From an uncultured Lachnospiraceae bacterium (lineage in GTDB: Bacteria; Bacillota; Clostridia; Lachnospirales; Lachnospiraceae), in the NCBI GenBank assembly GCA_947625995.1, contig CANQQN010000004.1, positions 1-23,102 on the forward strand: a stretch of 23,102 nucleotides of DNA, written 5' to 3'. Position 1 is the stretch's first letter. Each line of letters begins with the position of its first letter. The notes under the pieces were generated by a model. That model made no database searches. It was given only the letters and a program-made list of their open reading frames with translations, and was not told where the DNA came from. Below, piece after piece: positions 1 to 5,220 of this stretch. Position numbers and translations under genes: made by a program.

Positions 1-20
1 GGGTTAAATACAGGAAACCC

Positions 21-49
21 TTGCTTAAAAGAATCTCCGATGATAAAAT
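21..49 (+). promoter_or_regulatory. Possible promoter of the coiled-coil gene
   Basis: TTGCTT (21-26) and TAAAAT (44-49) are 17 bases apart, upstream of the first gene. The -35 matches consensus at only three positions, so this is a weak call. A short GGGTT/AACCC inverted repeat just before it may be the end of the preceding transcript. Confidence 0.3.
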
Positions 50-123
50 ATGAGATACAGCAGGCCGAATATAGGTTTTTGTGAAAAAAAGAATGCATTT
101 TTATATTTTGTGAGGAAAAACAG

Positions 124-858
124 ATGACGGACAATAATTTAAAAACATATCTGGAAGACCAGATGAAAGAATACCGGGAAGAAAGCGAGAGCCTGAAAGC
201 CTTGTATGGGGATATATTGGAGCATATAGAGGAATGTAAGCTTCAGATAAAGTCTCTGAAATCCAAGGAAGATACAGGTTTTGCCCTGCTCTCTCCTATT
301 TCTGTGGACTCCACCTATCAGCAGCAGATTGACAGGATAAGAGATCAGATGGAGGCTTTTGAAAAACAAAAAGACAAGTATAAAAATGATATTCGTTTTT
401 ATGACAAAAAAATACAGGAAATATCGGATCAACTGGAAGAATTTGAGAAACAGGTCCAGTCTTTGCCGGAAACACCTGCGTCTGAGGAAGCGCCGTCACC
501 CCGGCCGCAGGAGCCAATCATGGAACAGGCGCAGTTTGTTGGATTGCAGGAAATGCAACCGCAAGAAATACAACCAAATTTGACAAAAACAGACAATTTG
601 CAGACTCATGTAGAACGTGGCGCCGTAAATTCCGGAATATCTTACATGAAAGTAACTGATGCAAACATAATAGGTACTGAGAGAAAAAATAAATCTGGAG
701 AAGACCCGGAAGGGAAAAATCTTTTGGATCATAAAGAAATAGAATCTGTTTTGCAAAAATTGTCGGATATCAAAGGGCTTGTGCAAATGGATCCTATCCG
801 GTGTCGTCTGGAAATAGACCGACTGGAGAAGTTTTTGGAAAACATGCTTAAAAAATAG
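124..858 (+). CDS. Hypothetical coiled-coil protein upstream of the parS cluster
   Basis: I do not recognise this 244-residue protein. It has no signal peptide or membrane segment, so it is probably cytoplasmic. Residues 1-115 are rich in Glu, Lys, Gln and Leu with heptad-like spacing (for example YLEDQMKEYREESESL and IDRIRDQMEAFEKQKDKY), which suggests long coiled-coil helices broken around residues 50-65. Residues 115-205 are Pro/Glu/Gln-rich and probably disordered. Residues 205-244 look helical again and end in DPIRCRLEIDRLEKFLENMLKK-like sequence. The start is supported by GAGG at 112-115, eight bases before the ATG. It is the last gene before the parS cluster and lies on the same strand as parAB, but it is separated from parA by about 0.9 kb, so a shared operon is unlikely. 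A structural or signalling role is possible, but nothing in the sequence identifies one. Confidence 0.8.
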   Translation: MTDNNLKTYLEDQMKEYREESESLKALYGDILEHIEECKLQIKSLKSKEDTGFALLSPISVDSTYQQQIDRIRDQMEAFEKQKDKYKNDIRFYDKKIQEISDQLEEFEKQVQSLPETPASEEAPSPRPQEPIMEQAQFVGLQEMQPQEIQPNLTKTDNLQTHVERGAVNSGISYMKVTDANIIGTERKNKSGEDPEGKNLLDHKEIESVLQKLSDIKGLVQMDPIRCRLEIDRLEKFLENMLKK

Positions 859-1059
859 TTTTTTGATGGCTGTTACTGTTGAATCAAAAAGTTACTGCGT
901 GGGAGTTTGCTGTCGATTAGATTTTCTATTTTATTGTTTAAGATAAATTGTTTAAAATAAAGATATCGTAATTCATTTTTGAATTTATACACTCTCCTTT
1001 TGTCATTTTTAAAGAAATTGGAGTAACGTATATATTTTGAATGATTTGCGATATTTTTT
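859..1059. other. AT-rich gene-free stretch before the parS cluster
   Basis: No credible gene is seen on either strand. The stretch is very AT-rich and contains a 14-bp tandem duplication, ATTGTTTAAGATAA (933-946) followed by ATTGTTTAAAATAA (947-960). Just after the stop codon, TTTTTGAT and ATCAAAAA can form an AT-only stem, at best a weak terminator. No DnaA boxes were found, so I do not call an origin. Confidence 0.5.
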
Positions 1060-1075
1060 TGTTTCACGTGAAACA
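1060..1075. promoter_or_regulatory. parS: parS site, perfect
   Basis: TGTTTCACGTGAAACA is a perfect 16-bp palindrome and matches the canonical Firmicute parS consensus TGTTNCACGTGAAACA. It stands alone, 110 bp before the next site, outside the 41-bp tandem array. Confidence 0.93.
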
Positions 1076-1078
1076 TAA

Positions 1079-1101
1079 GAATTATTTTTAAAAAATAATT
1101 C
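1079..1101. repeat. AT-only inverted repeat between parS sites
   Basis: GAATTATTTTT (1079-1089) and AAAAATAATTC (1091-1101) are perfect 11-bp arms around one central A. It sits four bases after the first parS site. It could be a hairpin, an easily melted segment or a protein site. The sequence does not say which. Confidence 0.6.
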
Positions 1102-1169
1102 AAAAAATTTCGTAAAAAAGATATTTTTATATGGTAATTTATAATTTGCCGTGTTATACTGAAAAAAGA

Positions 1170-1185
1170 TGTTTCACGTGAAACA
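1170..1185. promoter_or_regulatory. parS: parS site, perfect (array unit 1)
   Basis: TGTTTCACGTGAAACA, identical to the consensus. It opens the 41-bp tandem array. Confidence 0.93.
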
Positions 1186-1210
1186 ATTAATAGAATGTGA
1201 ATAGACAAAA

Positions 1211-1226
1211 AGCTTCGTATGAAACA
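1211..1226. promoter_or_regulatory. Decayed parS site (array unit 2)
   Basis: AGCTTCGTATGAAACA has five mismatches to parS, all in the left and central part. The right half TGAAACA is intact. Its position in the 41-bp register shows its origin. Strong ParB binding is doubtful. Confidence 0.6.
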
Positions 1227-1250
1227 AATAGCAGATCATGTGAAAAAAAA

Positions 1251-1266
1251 AGCTCTGCGTGAAACA
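1251..1266. promoter_or_regulatory. Decayed parS site (array unit 3)
   Basis: AGCTCTGCGTGAAACA has five mismatches confined to the first seven bases. The right half CGTGAAACA is intact. As in unit 2, the first three bases are AGC. Confidence 0.6.
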
Positions 1267-1292
1267 AATAGAATATAACATGCAGATAAAAA

Positions 1293-1308
1293 AGTTTCAC
1301 GTGAAACA
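1293..1308. promoter_or_regulatory. parS: parS site, one mismatch (array unit 4)
   Basis: AGTTTCACGTGAAACA differs from the consensus only at the outermost base. The 14-bp palindromic core is intact, so ParB binding is expected. Confidence 0.9.
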
Positions 1309-1333
1309 AATAGCATATTATGTGCAGAAAAAA

Positions 1334-1349
1334 TGTTTCACCTGAAACG
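1334..1349. promoter_or_regulatory. parS: parS site, two mismatches (array unit 5)
   Basis: TGTTTCACCTGAAACG differs at the central G (now C) and at the last base. The central CACGTG is broken, so affinity is probably lower. Confidence 0.75.
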
Positions 1350-1373
1350 ATTAGCATTATTATGCACAGAAAG

Positions 1374-1389
1374 TGTTTCACGTGAAACA
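1374..1389. promoter_or_regulatory. parS: parS site, perfect (array unit 6)
   Basis: TGTTTCACGTGAAACA, identical to the consensus. It is the last and parA-proximal unit of the array, about 410 bp before parA. Confidence 0.93.
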
Positions 1390-1424
1390 AAAAGCCAAGG
1401 ATGAAAATCACACAGACATCCGGT

Positions 1425-1572
1425 CTCTCACAAAGGGAAACAATTTTGAGTGGCTTTTATGATTCTCCGGGACAACCTAATGGTTTTCATGATAGGTCGT
1501 GAAGGCACATCTGACGATATACCGGTGTTCATGTGTCCTTGTGGCAAAAACACTCCGGAATGGGGATTCGTG
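1425..1572 (+). ncRNA. Candidate structured leader module 0 (unnamed)
   Basis: This is a second folded module just upstream of the duplicated 140-nt element. GAGTG (1448-1452) can pair with CACTC (1551-1555), closing a domain with two hairpins: ACCTA/TAGGT (1475-1479 with 1493-1497) and AAGG-CACAT/ATGTG-T-CCTT (1502-1510 with 1531-1540, one bulge). The 3' end CTCCGGAATGGGGATT (1553-1568) is almost the same as the 3' end of the 140-nt element, although the upstream sequences differ. GGGG (1562-1565) is followed by GTG-TAA (1570-1575), a start directly followed by a stop. I do not recognise it as a known riboswitch. Structure and strand are inferred by eye. Confidence 0.4.
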
Positions 1573-1709
1573 TAAAAAATCACGCTAATGCGCTGATTTT
1601 TTACACCGGGATTTGAGCGTTCCCAAATCCCATTGATGGCAGATGAGAAACTGCATCCGCAGTTTTCATCGCCCCGTCGCGCAAATGCTCCGGAATGAGG
1701 ATTTCAATG
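1570..1709 (+). ncRNA. 140-nt structured repeat element, copy 1 (parA leader)
   Basis: It aligns without gaps to 17323-17462 with about 16 differences. Visible folds: a 13-bp stem GTGTAAAAAATCA/TGATTTTTTACAC (1570-1582 with 1594-1606); GGGATTTG/CAAATCCC (1608-1615 with 1624-1631); GATGA-G-AAACTGC/GCAGTTTTCATC (1642-1654 with 1659-1670) with loop ATCC; and a long-range pairing GAGCGTT/AATGCTC (1615-1621 with 1684-1690). The 3' end is GAGG (1697-1700), six bases, then ATG (1707-1709). Here that ATG opens only a three-codon ORF. It is not a family I can name. Cis-regulatory RNA and dispersed mobile repeat are both open. Confidence 0.7.
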
Positions 1710-1718
1710 AGGAAATAA
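1707..1718 (+). CDS. Three-codon mini-ORF at the end of the 140-nt element
   Basis: ATG-AGG-AAA-TAA follows GAGG (1697-1700) at a good spacing. In the other copy of the element the same ATG position starts a real gene. Whether this ORF is translated is unknown. It could be a remnant or a start-stop regulatory ORF. Confidence 0.3.
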   Translation: MRK

Positions 1719-1731
1719 GGAAGAAAGGAAT

Positions 1732-1797
1732 ATGCAGCAAACACCCCTCCTGATTTTTGTTTGCTCTTTCGGGCCGGCTCTTGTCCGAAACTGGTAA
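1732..1797 (+). CDS. 21-residue leader ORF in frame with and abutting parA
   Basis: The ATG at 1732 is preceded by AAAGGA (1724-1729), a plausible ribosome binding site. The product begins MQQTPLLIFVCSF and ends ALVRNW, and is mildly hydrophobic. Its TAA (1795-1797) directly abuts the parA ATG (1798) and lies in the same reading frame. Because parA has no ribosome binding site of its own, this ORF probably delivers ribosomes by stop-start reinitiation. Alternatives are a leader peptide under attenuation, or an N-terminal extension cut off by a nonsense change. I know no family for it. Confidence 0.45.
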   Translation: MQQTPLLIFVCSFGPALVRNW

Positions 1798-2574
1798 ATG
1801 CGTATGGGTAGAATCATTGCGGTGGCCAATCAAAAAGGCGGCGTTGGAAAGACTACGACGGCGATCAATCTTTCCGCGTGCCTTGCAGAACTTGGTCAAC
1901 GAGTGCTTGTGATAGATGCGGATCCGCAGGGAAATACCACAAGCGGGCTTGGATACGAAAAAAACGATCTGGAACATACATTATACGATCTTATGCTGGG
2001 ACAATGCAGCGTTTACGATTGTACCATTGAAAATGATTTTGTTGACAATCTGGATATCTGGCCCTCCAATATAAATCTTTCAGGTGCGGAGATCGAGCTT
2101 TTGGATGTTCCGGAAAAGGAATACATTTTAAAAAATGAAGTCGCAAAAATACGGGGTTCCTATGATTTTATCATCATAGACTGCCCGCCCTCCTTAAATA
2201 TGCTGACAGTAAACGCAATGACAACAGCGGACACTGTTCTGGTGCCGATACAATGCGAATACTACGCCTTGGAGGGGCTGACGCAACTGATGCATACAGT
2301 TAATCTCGTAAAAGAGCGTCTAAACGAAAAACTGGAGATAGAAGGCGTTGTTTTCACTATGTATGATGCCCGGACAAATTTATCTTTGGAAGTTGTGGAA
2401 AATGTAAAGGAAAATCTTGATCAAAATATTTATAAGACGATCATTCCAAGAAATGTGAGACTGGCAGAGGCGCCAAGCTATGGCGTACCGATCACCATAT
2501 ATGATCCAAGATCGGCGGGTGCGGAAAATTACAGAATGCTTGCCGAAGAAGTTTTGAACAGGGGAGATGATTAA
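1798..2574 (+). CDS. parA: Chromosome-partitioning ATPase ParA/Soj
   Basis: ParA/Soj is a deviant Walker-type ATPase that binds DNA non-specifically as an ATP dimer. It works with ParB-parS in origin segregation and, in Bacillus, also acts on DnaA. Seen here: deviant Walker A KGGVGKTTT with both signature lysines near residues 13-21, DADPQGN at about 42-48, Walker B FIIIDCPPS near 124, and the conserved Pro/Arg-rich PRNVRLAEAPSYGVP near the C-terminus. At 258 residues it has typical Soj length. Family alignments favour MGRIIAV at 1804 as the start. ATG 1798 is given because an in-frame TAA abuts it and no Shine-Dalgarno precedes either start. parB follows directly, with its ribosome binding site inside the end of parA. 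The parS cluster and structured leader upstream suggest control by ParB occupancy and at the translational level. Confidence 0.95.
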   Translation: MRMGRIIAVANQKGGVGKTTTAINLSACLAELGQRVLVIDADPQGNTTSGLGYEKNDLEHTLYDLMLGQCSVYDCTIENDFVDNLDIWPSNINLSGAEIELLDVPEKEYILKNEVAKIRGSYDFIIIDCPPSLNMLTVNAMTTADTVLVPIQCEYYALEGLTQLMHTVNLVKERLNEKLEIEGVVFTMYDARTNLSLEVVENVKENLDQNIYKTIIPRNVRLAEAPSYGVPITIYDPRSAGAENYRMLAEEVLNRGDD

Positions 2575-2575
2575 A

Positions 2576-3511
2576 ATGGCCGTAAAACGAGGCCTCGGAC
2601 GGGGACTGAACGTTGCGGGAAAAGGAATTGACAGTCTGATCGCGCCAAAAGCGTCTGAAAACACTGCCGGAGAGGAAAAAGATGGGAACAATAAAGAAAA
2701 AGTGTCAAATAAGAACACAGAGATCTTTATGAAGGTTTCCGATATTGAACCAAACCGCCAGCAGCCAAGAAAGGCGTTTGATGAGGACGCGTTATTAGAA
2801 TTGGCGGATTCAATTCGCCAGTACGGCGTACTGAGTCCTATTTTGGTGCAGAAAAACGGAGATTATTATGAGATCGTAGCGGGAGAGCGCCGCTGGCGGG
2901 CGGCAAAGCTGGCGGGTCTGAAAGAAATACCTGTGATCATCCGTGAATATTCTCCGCAGCAGGTGATGGAGATCTCGCTGATCGAAAATATTCAGCGGGA
3001 GAATCTGAATCCCATTGAAGAGGCGCAGGCATTTAAACGTCTTCTCACGGAGTTTGGATTAAAGCAGGACGAGCTGGCGGAGCGTGTTTCAAAAAGCAGA
3101 ACTGCAGTGACCAATTCCATGCGGTTGTTGAAGCTGGATGAACGGGTGCAGCAAATGTTGATCGACGGGATGATCTCCTCCGGACATGCCCGCGCGCTTC
3201 TGGCAGTGGAGGACGGCGAGCTTCAGTATACCATGGCCAAGCGGGTGTTTGACGAAAAGCTTAGTGTGAGAGATGTTGAAAAGTTGATGAAAGGTGCTCT
3301 AAAACAGCAAACAAATGTTCCTGTTAAAACCAAGGGGCCGGATCTGAATTTTCTCTACCGGGATCTGGAAGAGCGAATGACCGGCGTTATGGGTACAAAG
3401 GTGAGTATTCGTCAGAAAGCGGATCAAAAAGGGAAAATCGAGATCGCATACCATTCAGGCGATGAACTTGACCGGATCACGGAAATCCTGCTTTCGGCGG
3501 CGGCGAAATAG
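2576..3511 (+). CDS. parB: Chromosome-partitioning protein ParB/Spo0J
   Basis: ParB binds parS, uses CTP to close into a DNA-sliding clamp, loads SMC and stimulates ParA ATPase. The 311 residues show the N-terminal ParA-contacting KRGLGRGL (4-10), a variable linker, the ParB/Srx domain with the CTP motif GERRWRA (103-109), ENIQRENLNP (137-146), the parS-reading helix-turn-helix QDELAERVSKSRTAVTNSMR (about 164-183) and a C-terminal dimerisation region. ATG 2576 is chosen because GGGGAG (2561-2566) lies nine bases before it. An in-frame ATG at 2567 would overlap that site. Start and parA stop are one base apart, so translation is probably coupled. The cognate parS sites lie 1.2-1.5 kb upstream. 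Confidence 0.96.
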   Translation: MAVKRGLGRGLNVAGKGIDSLIAPKASENTAGEEKDGNNKEKVSNKNTEIFMKVSDIEPNRQQPRKAFDEDALLELADSIRQYGVLSPILVQKNGDYYEIVAGERRWRAAKLAGLKEIPVIIREYSPQQVMEISLIENIQRENLNPIEEAQAFKRLLTEFGLKQDELAERVSKSRTAVTNSMRLLKLDERVQQMLIDGMISSGHARALLAVEDGELQYTMAKRVFDEKLSVRDVEKLMKGALKQQTNVPVKTKGPDLNFLYRDLEERMTGVMGTKVSIRQKADQKGKIEIAYHSGDELDRITEILLSAAAK

Positions 3512-3529
3512 TACAAAGGAGGAGCGGTT

Positions 3530-4021
3530 TTGAATGTATTTGAATTGATCGTAGGAATTATCTTAGTCTTGGCAGTAGCGGTTCTGTTCATGATCGTTTT
3601 TGCCCAAAAAAAACAGATTAAAAGTCTGGAACAGCGGTATAACCGTTTTTTAAGGGGAAAAGACGTTGAAAATATGGAAGAGATCATTCTGAAGCGTTTT
3701 TCAGAGATCAATATGTTGAAAAAAAGCACAAAGACAGTTGCGGAATCTTTAAGCGGCATTGATGAAATGGGACAGGCTTCTTTTCAGAAAATGGGGATTG
3801 TAAAATACGACGCTTTTGACGAGATCGGCGGAAATCTAAGCTTTGCCGTGGCAATCCTTTCCAAGAAAAACAATGGTTTTGTGCTGAATTCGGTACATGG
3901 CAAAGAAGGCTGTTATACATACCTGAAAGAGATCGTAAACGGAGAATCTTATATTGCTTTGGGCGCAGAGGAACAGCAGGCCCTTGATAAGGCAAAAAAT
4001 ACTGACAATTTTATGGAATGA
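3530..4021 (+). CDS. DUF4446 family membrane-anchored protein (TTG start)
   Basis: 163 residues. One N-terminal hydrophobic helix (about 5-24, ELIVGIILVLAVAVLFMIVF) is followed by a short charged helix (QKKQIKSLEQRYNRFLRG) and a C-terminal domain with the DUF4446 pattern GIVKYDAFDEIGGNLSFAVA (about 88-107) and NGFVLNSVHGKE. I recall this family as a common neighbour of parAB in Firmicutes. Its function is unknown to me. The start is TTG at 3530, set by AGGAGG (3518-3523) six bases upstream. The next in-frame ATG would remove most of the membrane helix. It lies 18 bases after parB and is probably co-transcribed with it. A short bounded hairpin follows, but there is no clear terminator. Confidence 0.85.
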   Translation: MNVFELIVGIILVLAVAVLFMIVFAQKKQIKSLEQRYNRFLRGKDVENMEEIILKRFSEINMLKKSTKTVAESLSGIDEMGQASFQKMGIVKYDAFDEIGGNLSFAVAILSKKNNGFVLNSVHGKEGCYTYLKEIVNGESYIALGAEEQQALDKAKNTDNFME

Positions 4022-4087
4022 CGACGGTCACGCTTGTGTGAGCCGGAATTTAAAAAAATGTACTTATAATCTTCAGAGTGAATGGAA

Positions 4088-4103
4088 ACACTATTTTTAG
4101 TGT
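4088..4103. repeat. 16-bp inverted repeat upstream of the DUF3881-like gene
   Basis: ACACTA and TAGTGT are perfect 6-bp arms around TTTT. It lies 20 bases after a TATAAT box and 30 bases before the start codon, a position suited to an operator or an mRNA hairpin. Confidence 0.4.
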
Positions 4104-4131
4104 AAAGACGACGGTTTGAGGAGGTGAAAGA

Positions 4132-5010
4132 ATGCATCGGTATATGCGAGCCATTGGATTTGGCGATGCTATGAACCAAAAGGAACTGAAAGCATTATGT
4201 AAAGATATAGAACATACTTATGAGGGAAAATGTGTCTGGAAACGGCAGGATGAATCTGTTTTTGCGGAGCTTGAAAAAGACGTGGGCCTTCATATGGGGA
4301 TTTGCCTGAGAGGCGAATACGGCGAGGACGGTGCATTTCATCAGGAATATTATTTTCCCTATTTTAAAGGACGTAATCTGGCAGTGTACGACGCTGTTTC
4401 TGTGGAGCGCCATGCGGAGAAGGATTCCTTTGCCGGTGTCTGCGAAAACATCTGCATGGGATTGAACATGATCTTTTATCTGCAGAATGCAGTGGAATAC
4501 ATGAAATATATCCGACACAGTGAGAACGAAGATGCGGTTCTTGCCATTACCCTGTCCGCGTTGTCCGTGGAGGGCAGCATACTGCTTCCCGTGCAGAAGA
4601 GCAAAAGCAAACGGCAAGTGCCTCAGCCCGCATGGGTGGAGCATTCCCAGATGCTGGATCGGGCAAAGCAGGGGGATGAGGAAGCCATTGAAAATCTTGC
4701 CTTGGAGGATATGGATCTGTACTCCACTTTGTCAAGGAGAGTAAAGCACGAGGATGTCTACAGTATTGTGGAGACCTACTTTATGCCCTATGGCATTGAA
4801 TGTGACCAATATGCGGTACTGGGAGAGATTGAGGAGATGGAAACGGTAAAGAATACCATCACAGGGGAAACCATCTATCTTTTGAATCTGCGGTGCAATG
4901 AAGTGTGTTTTGACGTCTGTATCAATGAAAAAGATCTGATCGGCGTGCCGGAGGAGGGCCGCAGGTTTAAAGGCGTGGTGTGGATGCAGGGTTATGTGAC
5001 ACATGCGTAA
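4132..5010 (+). CDS. DUF3881-like protein of unknown function
   Basis: The 292-residue protein starts MHRYMRAIGF, which I recall as the beginning of the DUF3881 family seen mainly in Lachnospiraceae. It has no signal peptide or membrane helix. The middle (about 60-150) is mixed, with a Tyr/Phe-rich stretch EYYFPYFKGRN. Residues 170-220 are helical and acidic, and the C-terminal part (about 225-290) looks like a beta-rich domain (TITGETIYLLNLRCNEVCFDVCINEKDL). AGGAGG just before the ATG fixes the start. An inverted repeat ACACTA-TTTT-TAGTGT (4088-4103) and a lone TATAAT (4065-4070) lie in the 110-bp gap before it, so it may have its own promoter, but no good -35 is visible. tRNA-Arg follows after 87 bases. 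No function can be inferred. Confidence 0.8.
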   Translation: MHRYMRAIGFGDAMNQKELKALCKDIEHTYEGKCVWKRQDESVFAELEKDVGLHMGICLRGEYGEDGAFHQEYYFPYFKGRNLAVYDAVSVERHAEKDSFAGVCENICMGLNMIFYLQNAVEYMKYIRHSENEDAVLAITLSALSVEGSILLPVQKSKSKRQVPQPAWVEHSQMLDRAKQGDEEAIENLALEDMDLYSTLSRRVKHEDVYSIVETYFMPYGIECDQYAVLGEIEEMETVKNTITGETIYLLNLRCNEVCFDVCINEKDLIGVPEEGRRFKGVVWMQGYVTHA

Positions 5011-5017
5011 ATAATGC

Positions 5018-5046
5018 TTGTGTTTTTTGAAAGATGGTGTTAAAAT
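5018..5046 (+). promoter_or_regulatory. Promoter of tRNA-Arg
   Basis: TTGTGT (5018-5023) and TAAAAT (5041-5046) are separated by exactly 17 bases, about 50 bases before the tRNA. This gives the tRNA its own promoter after the DUF3881-like gene. Confidence 0.6.
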
Positions 5047-5097
5047 ACAAAAGTGCAGACGGCGGGGCGCTAGCTTTTGGCCCCGGATGCTGTGGAT

Positions 5098-5171
5098 GTT
5101 TCCGTAGCTCAGCAGGATAGAGCGACCGCCTCCTAAGCGGTAGGTCGGGTGTTCGAATCACCTCGGGAACG
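5098..5171 (+). tRNA. tRNA-Arg (anticodon CCT)
   Basis: It folds as a full 74-nt cloverleaf: acceptor GTTTCCG/CGGGAAC (one G-U), D arm GCTC-AGCAGGATA-GAGC, anticodon stem ACCGC/GCGGT with loop CTCCTAA (anticodon CCT at 5132-5134), variable loop AGGTC, T arm GGGTG-TTCGAAT-CACCT, discriminator G. CCA is not encoded. It reads AGG codons. Confidence 0.97.
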
Positions 5172-5176
5172 GGTAA

Positions 5177-5208
5177 GGCGTCGAAAACTTCGGTTTTCGA
5201 CGCCTTTA
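5177..5208 (+). terminator. Terminator after tRNA-Arg
   Basis: A perfect 12-bp stem GGCGTCGAAAAC/GTTTTCGACGCC (5177-5188 with 5193-5204) with a TTCG tetraloop is followed by TTTAACTTT. The U-tract is short but the stem is very strong. On the minus strand it has no U-tract, so it mainly serves the tRNA transcript. Confidence 0.85.
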
Positions 5209-5220
5209 ACTTTCACAGAT

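Larger units (their letters stand above)
1170..1400. repeat. Tandem array of about 41-bp units, each starting with a parS site
   Basis: Unit starts are 1170, 1211, 1251, 1293, 1334 and 1374 (periods 41, 40, 42, 41, 40). Each unit is a parS or decayed parS followed by a linker of about 25 bases related to AAATAGCATATTATGTGCAG and an A-run. The sixth unit is cut short after AAAAAGCCAAGG. The linkers resemble each other, so the array arose by tandem duplication rather than by gathering unrelated sites. The period is close to four helical turns, which would put all sites on one face of the DNA. Confidence 0.9.

Noticed and set aside
1170..1400. CRISPR array
   Set aside because: The repeated part is the 16-bp parS palindrome, and the stretches between are similar to each other, unlike unique spacers. 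No cas genes are present.
859..1400. Replication origin
   Set aside because: The DNA is AT-rich with repeats, but no TTATCCACA-type DnaA boxes and no dnaA gene are present in the window.
873..1411. Minus-strand reading frames (111 and 74 codons) across the parS region
   Set aside because: They are made of AT-rich DNA and the repeated parS units, giving repetitive FHVKH-like peptides without ribosome binding sites. The repeat explains them.
1390..1450. Promoter for the parA leader
   Set aside because: No -35/-10 pair close to consensus was found. TATTATG strings recur in the 41-bp linkers but lack a good -35. The real start must be mapped.
1570..1709. Insertion sequence or classical MITE with terminal repeats
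   Set aside because: No terminal inverted repeats at the element ends and no target-site duplication could be seen, and no transposase is present. A mobile origin is still possible but is not shown.
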